This document shows, in pieces, positions 43,540 to 50,864 of a stretch of 64,000 nt of DNA. A program made the translations under genes and the position numbers. The stretch covers positions 2,170,001 to 2,234,000 of the forward strand of contig NZ_OZ245757.1 of assembly GCF_965227505.1 (NCBI RefSeq), given 5' to 3'. The notes beneath the pieces were generated by a model that was given only the letters and a program-made list of their open reading frames with translations, did not search any database and was not told the DNA's origin. Position 1 is the first letter of the stretch. Each line of letters opens with the position of its first letter. Origin of the DNA: Pelagibius sp965227505. Its GTDB lineage: Bacteria > Pseudomonadota > Alphaproteobacteria > Kiloniellales > Kiloniellaceae.

Positions 43540-44126
43540 CGGATCAAGGCGTCGAGATCCGATGCCGTGTCGACGTCGCGCAGCGTCTCGACGAAGGCGA
43601 CGTCGCAGCCCGTGAGATTGGCCAGCGTATCGTTCAGGGTTGCGGCGTTGGACCAGCGCACGCCCCCGAAGGGCGTCACGATGCGCGGCCGGCGGCGGGC
43701 GCCGACCAGCCAGTAGCCGCCGTCCGCCGCCGGGCCGAAGACCCAGTCGTTGGCCCCCAGGGCACGAAAGGCGGTGGCGATGTGGTCCCGGCGGATGCCG
43801 GGGATGTCGCTGCCCACCAGCACCAGCGGGCCGGGCGGCAGGTCCTCGAACAGCCGGGCCATGCGCCGGCCGAGATCGCCACCGCCCTGGGCCACCAGGG
43901 TGCCGTCGAAGGACCAGAGCCCTCTGCCGTCGCGCACGGCACTGTCCGGCGTCACCGCGAGCCAGAGGCGCCAGCGCGGATCGGACGACAGGCGGCGCAG
44001 CAGGCCGCCGGTGTGGCTGCGGTAGAAGCGCAGCGCGGCGGCGGCGCCGAGGTCGCGCGCGAGACGCCGCTTCACCGTGCCCAGGCGCGGCGCACGGGCC
44101 ATGACGACAAGATGGTTCTGCAACAC
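43536..44126 (-). CDS. DUF2064 / TIGR04282-type glycosyltransferase-like protein
   Basis: 196 aa. It begins LVVMARAPRLGTVKRRLARDLG (nucleotidyl/glycosyltransferase N-terminal K/R loop), continues VLVGSDIPGIRRDHIATAF (the Asp motif) and FGPAADGGYWLVGA. The TIGR04282 family is often next to TIGR04283 glycosyltransferases, as here, and both were linked to arsenosugar biosynthesis in other genomes. No arsM or arsenosugar radical SAM gene is present. It starts 13 bases after the other glycosyltransferase. Confidence 0.83.
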   Translation of the reverse strand: MLQNHLVVMARAPRLGTVKRRLARDLGAAAALRFYRSHTGGLLRRLSSDPRWRLWLAVTPDSAVRDGRGLWSFDGTLVAQGGGDLGRRMARLFEDLPPGPLVLVGSDIPGIRRDHIATAFRALGANDWVFGPAADGGYWLVGARRRPRIVTPFGGVRWSNAATLNDTLANLTGCDVAFVETLRDVDTASDLDALIR

Positions 44127-44139
44127 CCCGCCCGCTTCC

Positions 44140-44844
44140 CTAACCGTAGAGCCGCGCCAGCACGCGCGGCGGTGTTCCAGCGAAGTAGAGCGCGAGGATC
44201 GAGAGGTTGCGCAAAGGCCGCAGCAGCCATCCGCCGCTGCGATAGCGCACTGCGGAGGTTACGGCGGCGGAGTGCAGCATCACAAGGCCGCTGCGCCCCT
44301 GCCGCCGGACCAGCCGCCGCACCAGATCCACATCCTCCATCAGCGGCAGCGGGCGAAAACCGCCGAGCCGGTCGTAAAGCGCGCGGGCGATCAGCAGGCC
44401 CTGGTCGCCGTAGGGCAAGGCGAGACGCCGGCTGCGCCAGTTGGCCAAACGCTCGATGCGCCGCGCCTGCGGGGCGGTGTCGTCCAGGGCGAAGCGGAAG
44501 CAGGCGGCCCGCTCCCCCGCGTTTTCGGCGGCCATGAAGGCGGCAGCCTCGGCCGTCCAGCCGGGCTGCAACACCGTGTCGGCGTGCAGGAAGAGCAGCC
44601 AGTCGCCCACTGCTGCCTCGGCCCCGGCGCGGAGTTGGGAGCCGCGGCCACGCGGCGTCTCGATGACACTGGCATCCGCTCGCGCGGCAAGAACCCGGCT
44701 GGCCGTGGCGTCGCCCGCGGCGGCGATAACGACCTCCACCGGCAGACCCGCATTGCGCGCTTCCGCCAGCGCAGCAAGGCAAGGTCCCAGCCCAGCGGCA
44801 GTGTCGAGCGTCGGGATGACCACGGAGAGTAGCGGGCGGCGCAT
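44140..44844 (-). CDS. TIGR04283-type family 2 glycosyltransferase
   Basis: 234 aa from ATG 44844 (TTG 44850 is possible). A GT-A fold is seen: LLSVVIPTLDTAAGLGPCLAAL, VEVVIAAAGD, GRGSQLRAGAEAAVGDWLLFLHADT (DxD-like HAD), LPYGDQGLLIAR and LPLMEDVDLVRRLVRR. It ends in a short membrane-like segment RNLSILALYFAGTPP. It is the upstream partner of the DUF2064 gene, spaced 13 bases apart, so the two form one operon. The acceptor is unknown. Confidence 0.86.
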   Translation of the reverse strand: MRRPLLSVVIPTLDTAAGLGPCLAALAEARNAGLPVEVVIAAAGDATASRVLAARADASVIETPRGRGSQLRAGAEAAVGDWLLFLHADTVLQPGWTAEAAAFMAAENAGERAACFRFALDDTAPQARRIERLANWRSRRLALPYGDQGLLIARALYDRLGGFRPLPLMEDVDLVRRLVRRQGRSGLVMLHSAAVTSAVRYRSGGWLLRPLRNLSILALYFAGTPPRVLARLYG

Positions 44845-44962
44845 GGCCAAGACTTAGCACGGCGCCCCGGACGCCGAACACAGCGGCCACAGGGGAAAGA
44901 CCCGGAACGGACCAAGTTTTCGTGATCGAAGCCGCCGCAGGCTTGGCGGCGCGGCACCGCCC

Positions 44963-46132
44963 GTGCTAGCCGTCGCGGCGTCTTTCCCGAACCCGGAGCC
45001 GGCGCTGCCTGACGGACCCGATCTCGATGCTATCCTGTGCGGCCTGACGGCGCTGCCGGCCTTTGCCGGCGTCGCACGGGAACAGCTCGCAGTGATGCCG
45101 ACCACCGGCCTGGCACACGACCACGTGACGGTCGCGGGCCTGCGCCTCAAGGGCCGGGCCGTCCTGCTGCGGGTGCCGCGGCAAAGCCAGTTCGCCTTCA
45201 ACGCCGCGGACAATCTGGACTATCAGGCCGCCTGCTTCGAACGGGTCGCGGCCAGCGCCCGCGGACCCCGGCTGTTCGGCGTGCTGGCCCCTCAGGAGGG
45301 CCTGCCCATGGGGGCGCTGGCGGTGGAGCATATCGACGGTCGCCCGCCGCGCCTGCCGGATGATCTGCCGGCCCTGGCCGAAGCCATGGCCCGGGTGCAC
45401 AGCCTGCCGCTGCCGCCGGAGGGCGCCCGGGCGCCGCTGGCCGACCACCGCGACGCGGTCTCCGGCGCCCTGGCCGAGATCGAAGCCCAGGCCGCCTTCC
45501 TGCCGGAGGCGGGTCTCACCCCTGAGAGCGCCCGGGCCATCGCGGAGGAACTGAACTGGGCGCACGGCTATGCGGCGCGGGTGGCGGAGTCCGGCGTGCC
45601 GCAGCCTCGCGCGCTGGTGCTGACCGACACCCACCCCGGCAACTTCCTGATCGACCGGGACGGCAAGGCCATCATCGTCGACCTGGAAAAGGCGCTCTAC
45701 GGCGCGCCGGGCATCGATCTCGCCCACGCCAGCGTCTATTCCTCGACCACCTGGGACGTCGCGACCTCGGCGGAGCTGGAGATCGGCGACGTCGCCGCCT
45801 TCTATGCCCGCTATCTGGCGGTCGCCGGCGAGCTCTGCGGTGCCGCCTGGGCGGAGCGGCTGCGCCCCTGGCTGCTGCCGCTGCGCCGGCTCCTCTTTCT
45901 GCGCGCCATTACCTGGTGCGCCAAGTGGCAGGTGCTGCACGCCCGGGCCCGTACCGCCGACAAGGCGGAAGCGGAAAGCACCGAGGATTGGTCCGCCGAA
46001 AACAGCGATCCCGCGCTCATCGCCCATGTCGCCGGGCGCGTCGCGCTCTACCTTTCGCCGCAGATTCTGGCGCGGATGCGGGGCGAGTGGCAGACCCCCG
46101 GCGTCCTGACGGAGGTGCTGTCGGAACACTAG
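44963..46132 (+). CDS. Aminoglycoside-phosphotransferase-family (APH-like) kinase
   Basis: 389 aa with a GTG start at 44963. The APH-fold kinase features are AVEHIDGRPPRLPDDL (hinge region), LVLTDTHPGNFLIDRDGKAIIVDLEKAL (catalytic loop, with a Thr where the family's first His usually is, and DLE for the metal site). It ends with an aromatic-rich helical region. It is divergent from the glycosyltransferase pair across 118 bp. A kinase for a small sugar or amino-alcohol fits the family; antibiotic resistance should not be assumed. Confidence 0.78.
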   Translation: MLAVAASFPNPEPALPDGPDLDAILCGLTALPAFAGVAREQLAVMPTTGLAHDHVTVAGLRLKGRAVLLRVPRQSQFAFNAADNLDYQAACFERVAASARGPRLFGVLAPQEGLPMGALAVEHIDGRPPRLPDDLPALAEAMARVHSLPLPPEGARAPLADHRDAVSGALAEIEAQAAFLPEAGLTPESARAIAEELNWAHGYAARVAESGVPQPRALVLTDTHPGNFLIDRDGKAIIVDLEKALYGAPGIDLAHASVYSSTTWDVATSAELEIGDVAAFYARYLAVAGELCGAAWAERLRPWLLPLRRLLFLRAITWCAKWQVLHARARTADKAEAESTEDWSAENSDPALIAHVAGRVALYLSPQILARMRGEWQTPGVLTEVLSEH

Positions 46133-46174
46133 TTTGTTCTTGCTTTGTTCTCATCACAGCGCTACCCTTTGCAC

Positions 46175-47317
46175 ATGGTTGATCTGATCCCCGATAAACC
46201 ACGCAAGGGCCGTGGCGCCGTCAGCAATGCCAGCGGGCGCTACGAGCCCTTCACCCGCGTCGCCATCGACGACGGCTGGGGTCAGGACCCCGGCAGCAGC
46301 GGCTTCGGCGAGCCCGGTTTCGGGGCCGATCCGCCGCCGCGCCCGACCGAGGTGACCTGGGATGCGACGCGCACGATCATCGCCCGCAACACCTCGCCCG
46401 ACGTGCCCTTCGATCGCTCCATCAACCCCTACCGGGGCTGCGAGCACGGCTGCATCTACTGCTTTGCGCGCCCGAGCCATGCCTGGCTGGGCTATTCGCC
46501 CGGGCTCGATTTCGAGACCAAGCTGCTGGCCAAGCCGGAGGCGGCGAGCCTCCTGCGGGCGGAGCTGGCGCGCAAGAACTACAAGCCCGAACCCATAGGG
46601 CTGGGCACCAACACCGATCCCTACCAGCCCATCGAGAAGCGCCTGAAGATCACCCGCCAGATCCTGGAGGTGCTGCGCGACACCCGCCACCCCTTCACCA
46701 TCGTCACCAAGTCCAACCTGATCCTGCGCGATCTCGACATACTGGCGCCGATGGCGCAGGCGCGGCTGGTGCGGGTGATGATCTCGGTCACCACCCTGGA
46801 CCGCAAGCTGAGCCGGGTGATGGAGCCGCGCGCGCCGACGCCGGAGCGGCGCCTGCAGGCGCTGCGCACCCTCAACGCCGCCGGCGTGCCGGCCGGCGTG
46901 CTGACCGCGCCGATGATCCCGGCCATCAACGACCACGAACTGGAAGCGCTGCTCGAAGCAGCCGCGCGGGCCGGCGCCACCACGGCGGGCTATGTGCTGC
47001 TGCGCCTGCCCCTGGAGATCAAGGACCTCTTTGCCGAGTGGCTGGAGGCGCACTTCCCGGACCGCAAATCCAAGGTCTTGAAGCTGGTGCGGGAGACCCG
47101 CGACGGCGCCCTCTATCAGCCGGAATTCGGCCTGCGCCAGCGCGGCAGCGGAGTTTATGCCGACCTGCTGGCCCAGCGTTTCAGCCGGGCCGAGCGCCGC
47201 CTGGGCCTCAATCGCGGGGGCTTCAGGCACAGGGGCCTCGGCGACCTGGACTGCAGCCAGTTCGAGCCGCCCCCCGCCAAGCCCAAGGCCGACAAGCGTC
47301 AGCTCTCGTTCCTTTAG
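46175..47317 (+). CDS. PA0069-family radical SAM protein
   Basis: 380 aa from ATG 46175. The SAM [4Fe-4S] motif is CEHGCIYCF (CxxxCxxC), preceded by INPYRG as in the family and spore photoproduct-lyase relatives. GLGTNTDPYQPIEKRLKITRQIL and TIVTKSNLILRDLDIL follow, then APMIPAINDHELEALL. Function is unknown. In many alphaproteobacteria this gene lies close to rnhB and ccrM, as here, but a CPA2 antiporter gene stands between. Confidence 0.9.
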   Translation: MVDLIPDKPRKGRGAVSNASGRYEPFTRVAIDDGWGQDPGSSGFGEPGFGADPPPRPTEVTWDATRTIIARNTSPDVPFDRSINPYRGCEHGCIYCFARPSHAWLGYSPGLDFETKLLAKPEAASLLRAELARKNYKPEPIGLGTNTDPYQPIEKRLKITRQILEVLRDTRHPFTIVTKSNLILRDLDILAPMAQARLVRVMISVTTLDRKLSRVMEPRAPTPERRLQALRTLNAAGVPAGVLTAPMIPAINDHELEALLEAAARAGATTAGYVLLRLPLEIKDLFAEWLEAHFPDRKSKVLKLVRETRDGALYQPEFGLRQRGSGVYADLLAQRFSRAERRLGLNRGGFRHRGLGDLDCSQFEPPPAKPKADKRQLSFL

Positions 47318-47507
47318 CTTTTGGCCCTTTAGCTTTTAGCGCAAAGACCCGGCATCTCGCCGCCGCGGAACCCTGCCTGCCGGTCCAGGACGCCAAGGCG
47401 AACGCCGCGGCCCGCCTTCACCCTTTTGAAAGCAGCGCCCTGCTAAACAGGAAGGAGGCGGCCTGCGGCGGCCCAAGGCGGCGAATTGGCGAGATCAGAG
47501 ACCGGTC

Positions 47508-48944
47508 ATGGAGGGTCATACCAGCAGCATCACCGAGCTGGCGATCGTGGTGGTCGCCGCGCTGTGCTGCGGGCTGGTCGTCCGTTCCTTCCGGCAGCCG
47601 ATCCTGCTGGGCTACATCCTGGCCGGCGCCGCCCTCGGCCCTTCCGGCCTGGGCCTCGTGGAAAATCGCGACCAGGTTCAGCTGCTCGCCGAACTGGGCG
47701 TGCTCATGCTGCTGTTCTTCATCGGCATGGAGCTGCAGCTGCGCAGCCTGAAGGCGGTCTGGCGCATCGCGCTGATGACCACGCTCTTCCAGATCGCCGT
47801 CGGCGTCCTCGCCATGTCGCTGCTCGGCTTCTACCTCGACTGGCCCATCGGCCTGACGGTGGTGCTGGGCTTCGTCGTCGCCCTCTCCTCCACCGCCATC
47901 GCCATCAAGATGCTGGAGGAGATCGGCGAGAAAGGCACCCGTGTCGGCAACGTCACCATCGGCATCCTGATCGCCCAGGACCTGGCGGTGATCCCGATGA
48001 TGCTGGTGGTCAGCACCTTTACCGGCGGCAACGCGTCGATCGGCGCCGGGACGCTGATCAAGCTCGTTCTCTCCATCGCCTTCCTGGCAATCCTGCTGGT
48101 CTACCTGGGTCGCGGCCGGCGCCTGCGCCTGCCCTTTGCCAAGAGCGTCGGCCGCAATGTCGACCTGACACCGCTGGCGGGTCTCGCCTTCTGCTTCGGC
48201 GCCGCGGCGCTGGCCGGCCTGATGGAACTCTCCGCCTCCTACGGCGCTTTCCTGGCCGGACTGGTGATCGGCAACTCCACCAGCCGGCGGGTGATGATGC
48301 ACTACACTGCGCCGATCCAGAGCGTCCTGCTGATGGTCTTCTTCCTCACCATCGGTCTGCTGATGGATCTCGGTTACATCTGGGAGAACCTCGGCACCGT
48401 GGTCCTCATCGTCACCTTCGTGGCGATCCTGAAGACGGCCCTCAACATCGTCGTCATCCGCGCCATGGGGGAGACCTGGCCGCGCGCCTTTCTCTCCGGC
48501 GTGATGCTTGCCCAGCTCGGCGAGTTCTCCTTCATCCTCGCCGCCCTCGGCCTGACCGCCGGCGTGATCTCGCCGGAAGAACACCGCCTGCTGGTGGCGG
48601 TCACCGTGCTGTCGCTGATCGGCAGCCCCATCTGGCTGGAGGCGGCGCGGCGGCTGCACCGCATCGCCCTGCTCGGCATCACCTCCGGCCGCGAGACCCT
48701 GCGCCTCACCCTGGGGCCGGAGGCGATGGCCCTCGGCCGTTCCGGCGGCCGGATCGGCGGGCGCATCGGCGACTGGCTGCGGCTCGCCGCCAAGCCGCTG
48801 CTGCCGGAGACGGCCGAGGCCTCCCGGCGCGATCAAAAGCCCCTGGCGCCGGATGCCGGCAGCGACCATGATAGCGCGGTGTCGGCCCCGCCCCGGCGCA
48901 GCCCCGCACCGCCCCTCAATCCCGGCGCGGCGGAAGCGGACTGA
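47508..48944 (+). CDS. CPA2-type cation/proton antiporter (KefB-like, no RCK domain)
   Basis: 478 aa. About twelve membrane segments: ITELAIVVVAALCCGLVV, FRQPILLGYILAGAALGPSG (the classic CPA2 start), LLAELGVLMLLFFIGMELQLRSLK and VVALSSTAIAIKMLEE. The FxxGxE/D-type motif and SAS/STAIA segment match K+/H+ or Na+/H+ exchangers. A short basic/polar C-terminal tail replaces the RCK (TrkA-N) domain of KefB/C. Ion identity is unknown. Confidence 0.88.
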   Translation: MEGHTSSITELAIVVVAALCCGLVVRSFRQPILLGYILAGAALGPSGLGLVENRDQVQLLAELGVLMLLFFIGMELQLRSLKAVWRIALMTTLFQIAVGVLAMSLLGFYLDWPIGLTVVLGFVVALSSTAIAIKMLEEIGEKGTRVGNVTIGILIAQDLAVIPMMLVVSTFTGGNASIGAGTLIKLVLSIAFLAILLVYLGRGRRLRLPFAKSVGRNVDLTPLAGLAFCFGAAALAGLMELSASYGAFLAGLVIGNSTSRRVMMHYTAPIQSVLLMVFFLTIGLLMDLGYIWENLGTVVLIVTFVAILKTALNIVVIRAMGETWPRAFLSGVMLAQLGEFSFILAALGLTAGVISPEEHRLLVAVTVLSLIGSPIWLEAARRLHRIALLGITSGRETLRLTLGPEAMALGRSGGRIGGRIGDWLRLAAKPLLPETAEASRRDQKPLAPDAGSDHDSAVSAPPRRSPAPPLNPGAAEAD

Positions 48945-48998
48945 CCGTAAACCGGGGCGACGGCCATCGTCTCAACCCTGCCGGACCCCCTGCCTCCC

Positions 48999-49658
48999 GT
49001 GCCGGACTTCTCCCTCGAACACCAGATCAGCGAAGAACTGCGCCCGGATGATCCCGGCCACGGCCCGCGGGTGATCGGCCTGGACGAGGCCGGCCGCGGC
49101 CCCTGGGCCGGGCCGGTGGTGGCCGCCGCGGTCTGGCTGCGCCGCGATGCCCTGCCCGCAGGCCTGCAAGAGGGCCTGGACGATTCCAAGAAGCTGACGG
49201 CGCGGGCGCGCGAAACCCTCTTCGATGCGCTGCTGGCGCTGCCGCCGGATGTCGGCGCCGTCGCAACCGGCGAGGCCAGCGTCGAGGAGATCGACTGCCT
49301 GAACATCCTCCGGGCCTCGCTGCTGGCCATGCGGCGCGCGGCGGCGGCGCTGCCGCTGAGGGCCGATGCCGCCCTGGTCGACGGCAACCAGAAGCCCGAC
49401 CTGCCCTGCCCCCTGCGCACCGTGGTGAAGGGCGATTCCCGCTCGCTCTCCATCGCCGCGGCCTCGATCGTCGCCAAGGTCAGCCGCGACCGCACCATGG
49501 CCGCCCTCGCCCGCGCCCACCCCGGCTACGGCTGGGAGCGCAACCAGGGCTACGGCACCGCCGAGCACCGCCAGGGCATCGCCAGCCTGGGCGTCACACC
49601 GCAGCATCGCCGCTCCTTTCGCCCGATCCGCGAGGCAATCGTCCGACAATCGAAATAA
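48999..49658 (+). CDS. rnhB: Ribonuclease HII
   Basis: 219 aa with a GTG start (no clear SD). Catalytic acidic residues are in VIGLDEAGRGPWAGPVVAAA (Asp, Glu), ALVDGNQKPDL (Asp) and SIVAKVSRDRTMAAL (Asp). It removes RNA from RNA-DNA hybrids and single ribonucleotides. It lies directly before ccrM with a 113-bp gap, in the conserved alphaproteobacterial order. Confidence 0.95.
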   Translation: MPDFSLEHQISEELRPDDPGHGPRVIGLDEAGRGPWAGPVVAAAVWLRRDALPAGLQEGLDDSKKLTARARETLFDALLALPPDVGAVATGEASVEEIDCLNILRASLLAMRRAAAALPLRADAALVDGNQKPDLPCPLRTVVKGDSRSLSIAAASIVAKVSRDRTMAALARAHPGYGWERNQGYGTAEHRQGIASLGVTPQHRRSFRPIREAIVRQSK

Positions 49659-49691
49659 CCGGGGTTTCTTAACAATCAGCCCTAACATCTT

Positions 49692-49730
49692 GAGTCCCAA
49701 AGACTCTTGACGCGAGTCGCCGGGTGACTC
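49692..49730 (+). promoter_or_regulatory. Four clustered GANTC sites upstream of ccrM
   Basis: GAGTC at 49692, GACTC at 49702, GAGTC at 49714 and GACTC at 49726 lie within 39 bp, between rnhB and the ccrM start. GANTC is the CcrM recognition site. The density is far above chance and is in the right place to make ccrM transcription depend on methylation state. A TTAAC half-site lies about 20 bp further upstream (49670-49674). Confidence 0.85.
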
Positions 49731-49771
49731 AGGATGCCCGCTTTCGCGCAAGAGAGGGGGGACCGACCGGC

Positions 49772-50851
49772 GTGCAGAAAGATGTCGTCAAGCAGGGCGA
49801 CTGCATCGCGTTGATGGAGGAGATGGCCGAAGCCTCGGTGGACATGGTTTTCGCCGACCCGCCCTATAACCTCCAGCTCGACGGCGAGCTCTACCGGCCC
49901 AACAATACGCGCGTCGACGCTGTGGACGACGCCTGGGACCAGTTCGACAGCTTCGCCGCCTACGACGACTTCACCCGCCGCTGGCTGCGCGCCGCGCGCC
50001 GCGTGCTGAAGGACAGCGGCACCCTCTGGGTGATCGGCAGCTACCACAACATCTTCCGCGTCGGCACGGCGCTGCAGGACCTGGACTACTGGATCCTCAA
50101 CGACGTGGTCTGGCGCAAGTCCAACCCCATGCCGAACTTCCGCGGCCGGCGCTTCACCAACGCGCACGAGACCCTGATCTGGGCGGCCAAGGACAAGGAC
50201 ACACGCTACACCTTCAACTACGACGCCATGAAGCGGCTGAACGACGACCTGCAGATGCGCAGCGACTGGCTGATCCCGATCTGCAGCGGCGGCGAGCGGC
50301 TGAAGAACGACCAGGGCGAGAAGGGGCACCCGACCCAGAAGCCCGAAGCCCTGCTCCACCGCGTCATCATGGCCGCCACCAAGCCGGGCGAGGTGGTCCT
50401 CGATCCCTTCTTCGGCAGCGGCACCACCGGCGCCGTCGCCAAGAAGCTGGGCCGCCGCTTCATCGGGCTGGAACGCGATCCGGGCTATGTGAAGCTGGCC
50501 GAGCAGCGCATCGCCCAGGTGCAGCCGGTGAAGGACCTGGAGCTGGTGGAGACGCCGGCCAAACGCCAGGAGCCGCGCATCCCCTTCGGCTGGCTGATCG
50601 AACACGGTCTGCTGGAGCCGGGCACCGTGCTGCACGGGCCCGACAAGCGCTGGCGCGCCAAGGTCCGCGCCGACGGCACCCTCATCACCAGCGACTTCAA
50701 AGGCTCGATCCACCAGGTCGGCGCCCACCTGCAGGGCGCCCCCTCCTGCAACGGCTGGTCGTTCTGGCATGTGAAAGCGGAGGGCAAGCCCGTCTCCATC
50801 GACGTGCTGCGCCAGAAACTGCGCGCCAATCTCGGCAAGACGCTGAACTGA
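49772..50851 (+). CDS. ccrM: Cell-cycle-regulated DNA (adenine-N6) methyltransferase CcrM
   Basis: 359 aa from GTG 49772 (GAGGGGG 12 bases upstream), which matches the 358-aa Caulobacter enzyme; the frame is open from 49724. Beta-class order is seen: DPPY in MVFADPPYNLQLDGEL, then KSNPMPNFRGRRFTNAHETLIWA, PTQKPEALLHRVI, and DPFFGSGTTGAVAKKLGRRFIG. The C-terminal part (about 265-359: FGWLIEHGLLEPG.., SIHQVGAHLQGAPSCNGWSFW) is the CcrM-specific DNA-binding domain. It methylates GANTC. Four such sites lie upstream. Confidence 0.95.
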   Translation: MQKDVVKQGDCIALMEEMAEASVDMVFADPPYNLQLDGELYRPNNTRVDAVDDAWDQFDSFAAYDDFTRRWLRAARRVLKDSGTLWVIGSYHNIFRVGTALQDLDYWILNDVVWRKSNPMPNFRGRRFTNAHETLIWAAKDKDTRYTFNYDAMKRLNDDLQMRSDWLIPICSGGERLKNDQGEKGHPTQKPEALLHRVIMAATKPGEVVLDPFFGSGTTGAVAKKLGRRFIGLERDPGYVKLAEQRIAQVQPVKDLELVETPAKRQEPRIPFGWLIEHGLLEPGTVLHGPDKRWRAKVRADGTLITSDFKGSIHQVGAHLQGAPSCNGWSFWHVKAEGKPVSIDVLRQKLRANLGKTLN

Positions 50852-50864
50852 ACCTCGGTCCGCT

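Noticed and set aside
43536..44844. An arsenic-resistance or arsenosugar cluster
   Set aside because: The names of the two families suggest it, but there is no arsM, arsB, arsC or related radical SAM gene, and the nearby ArsR faces an OYE gene, not these.
44963..46132. Aminoglycoside resistance gene
   Set aside because: The APH fold is used by many small-molecule kinases, the catalytic-loop His is not in its usual place, and there is no resistance context.
49670..49690. TTAAC...CTAAC upstream of ccrM as a full CtrA box
   Set aside because: The spacing is nine bases, not seven, so only a half-site is credited.
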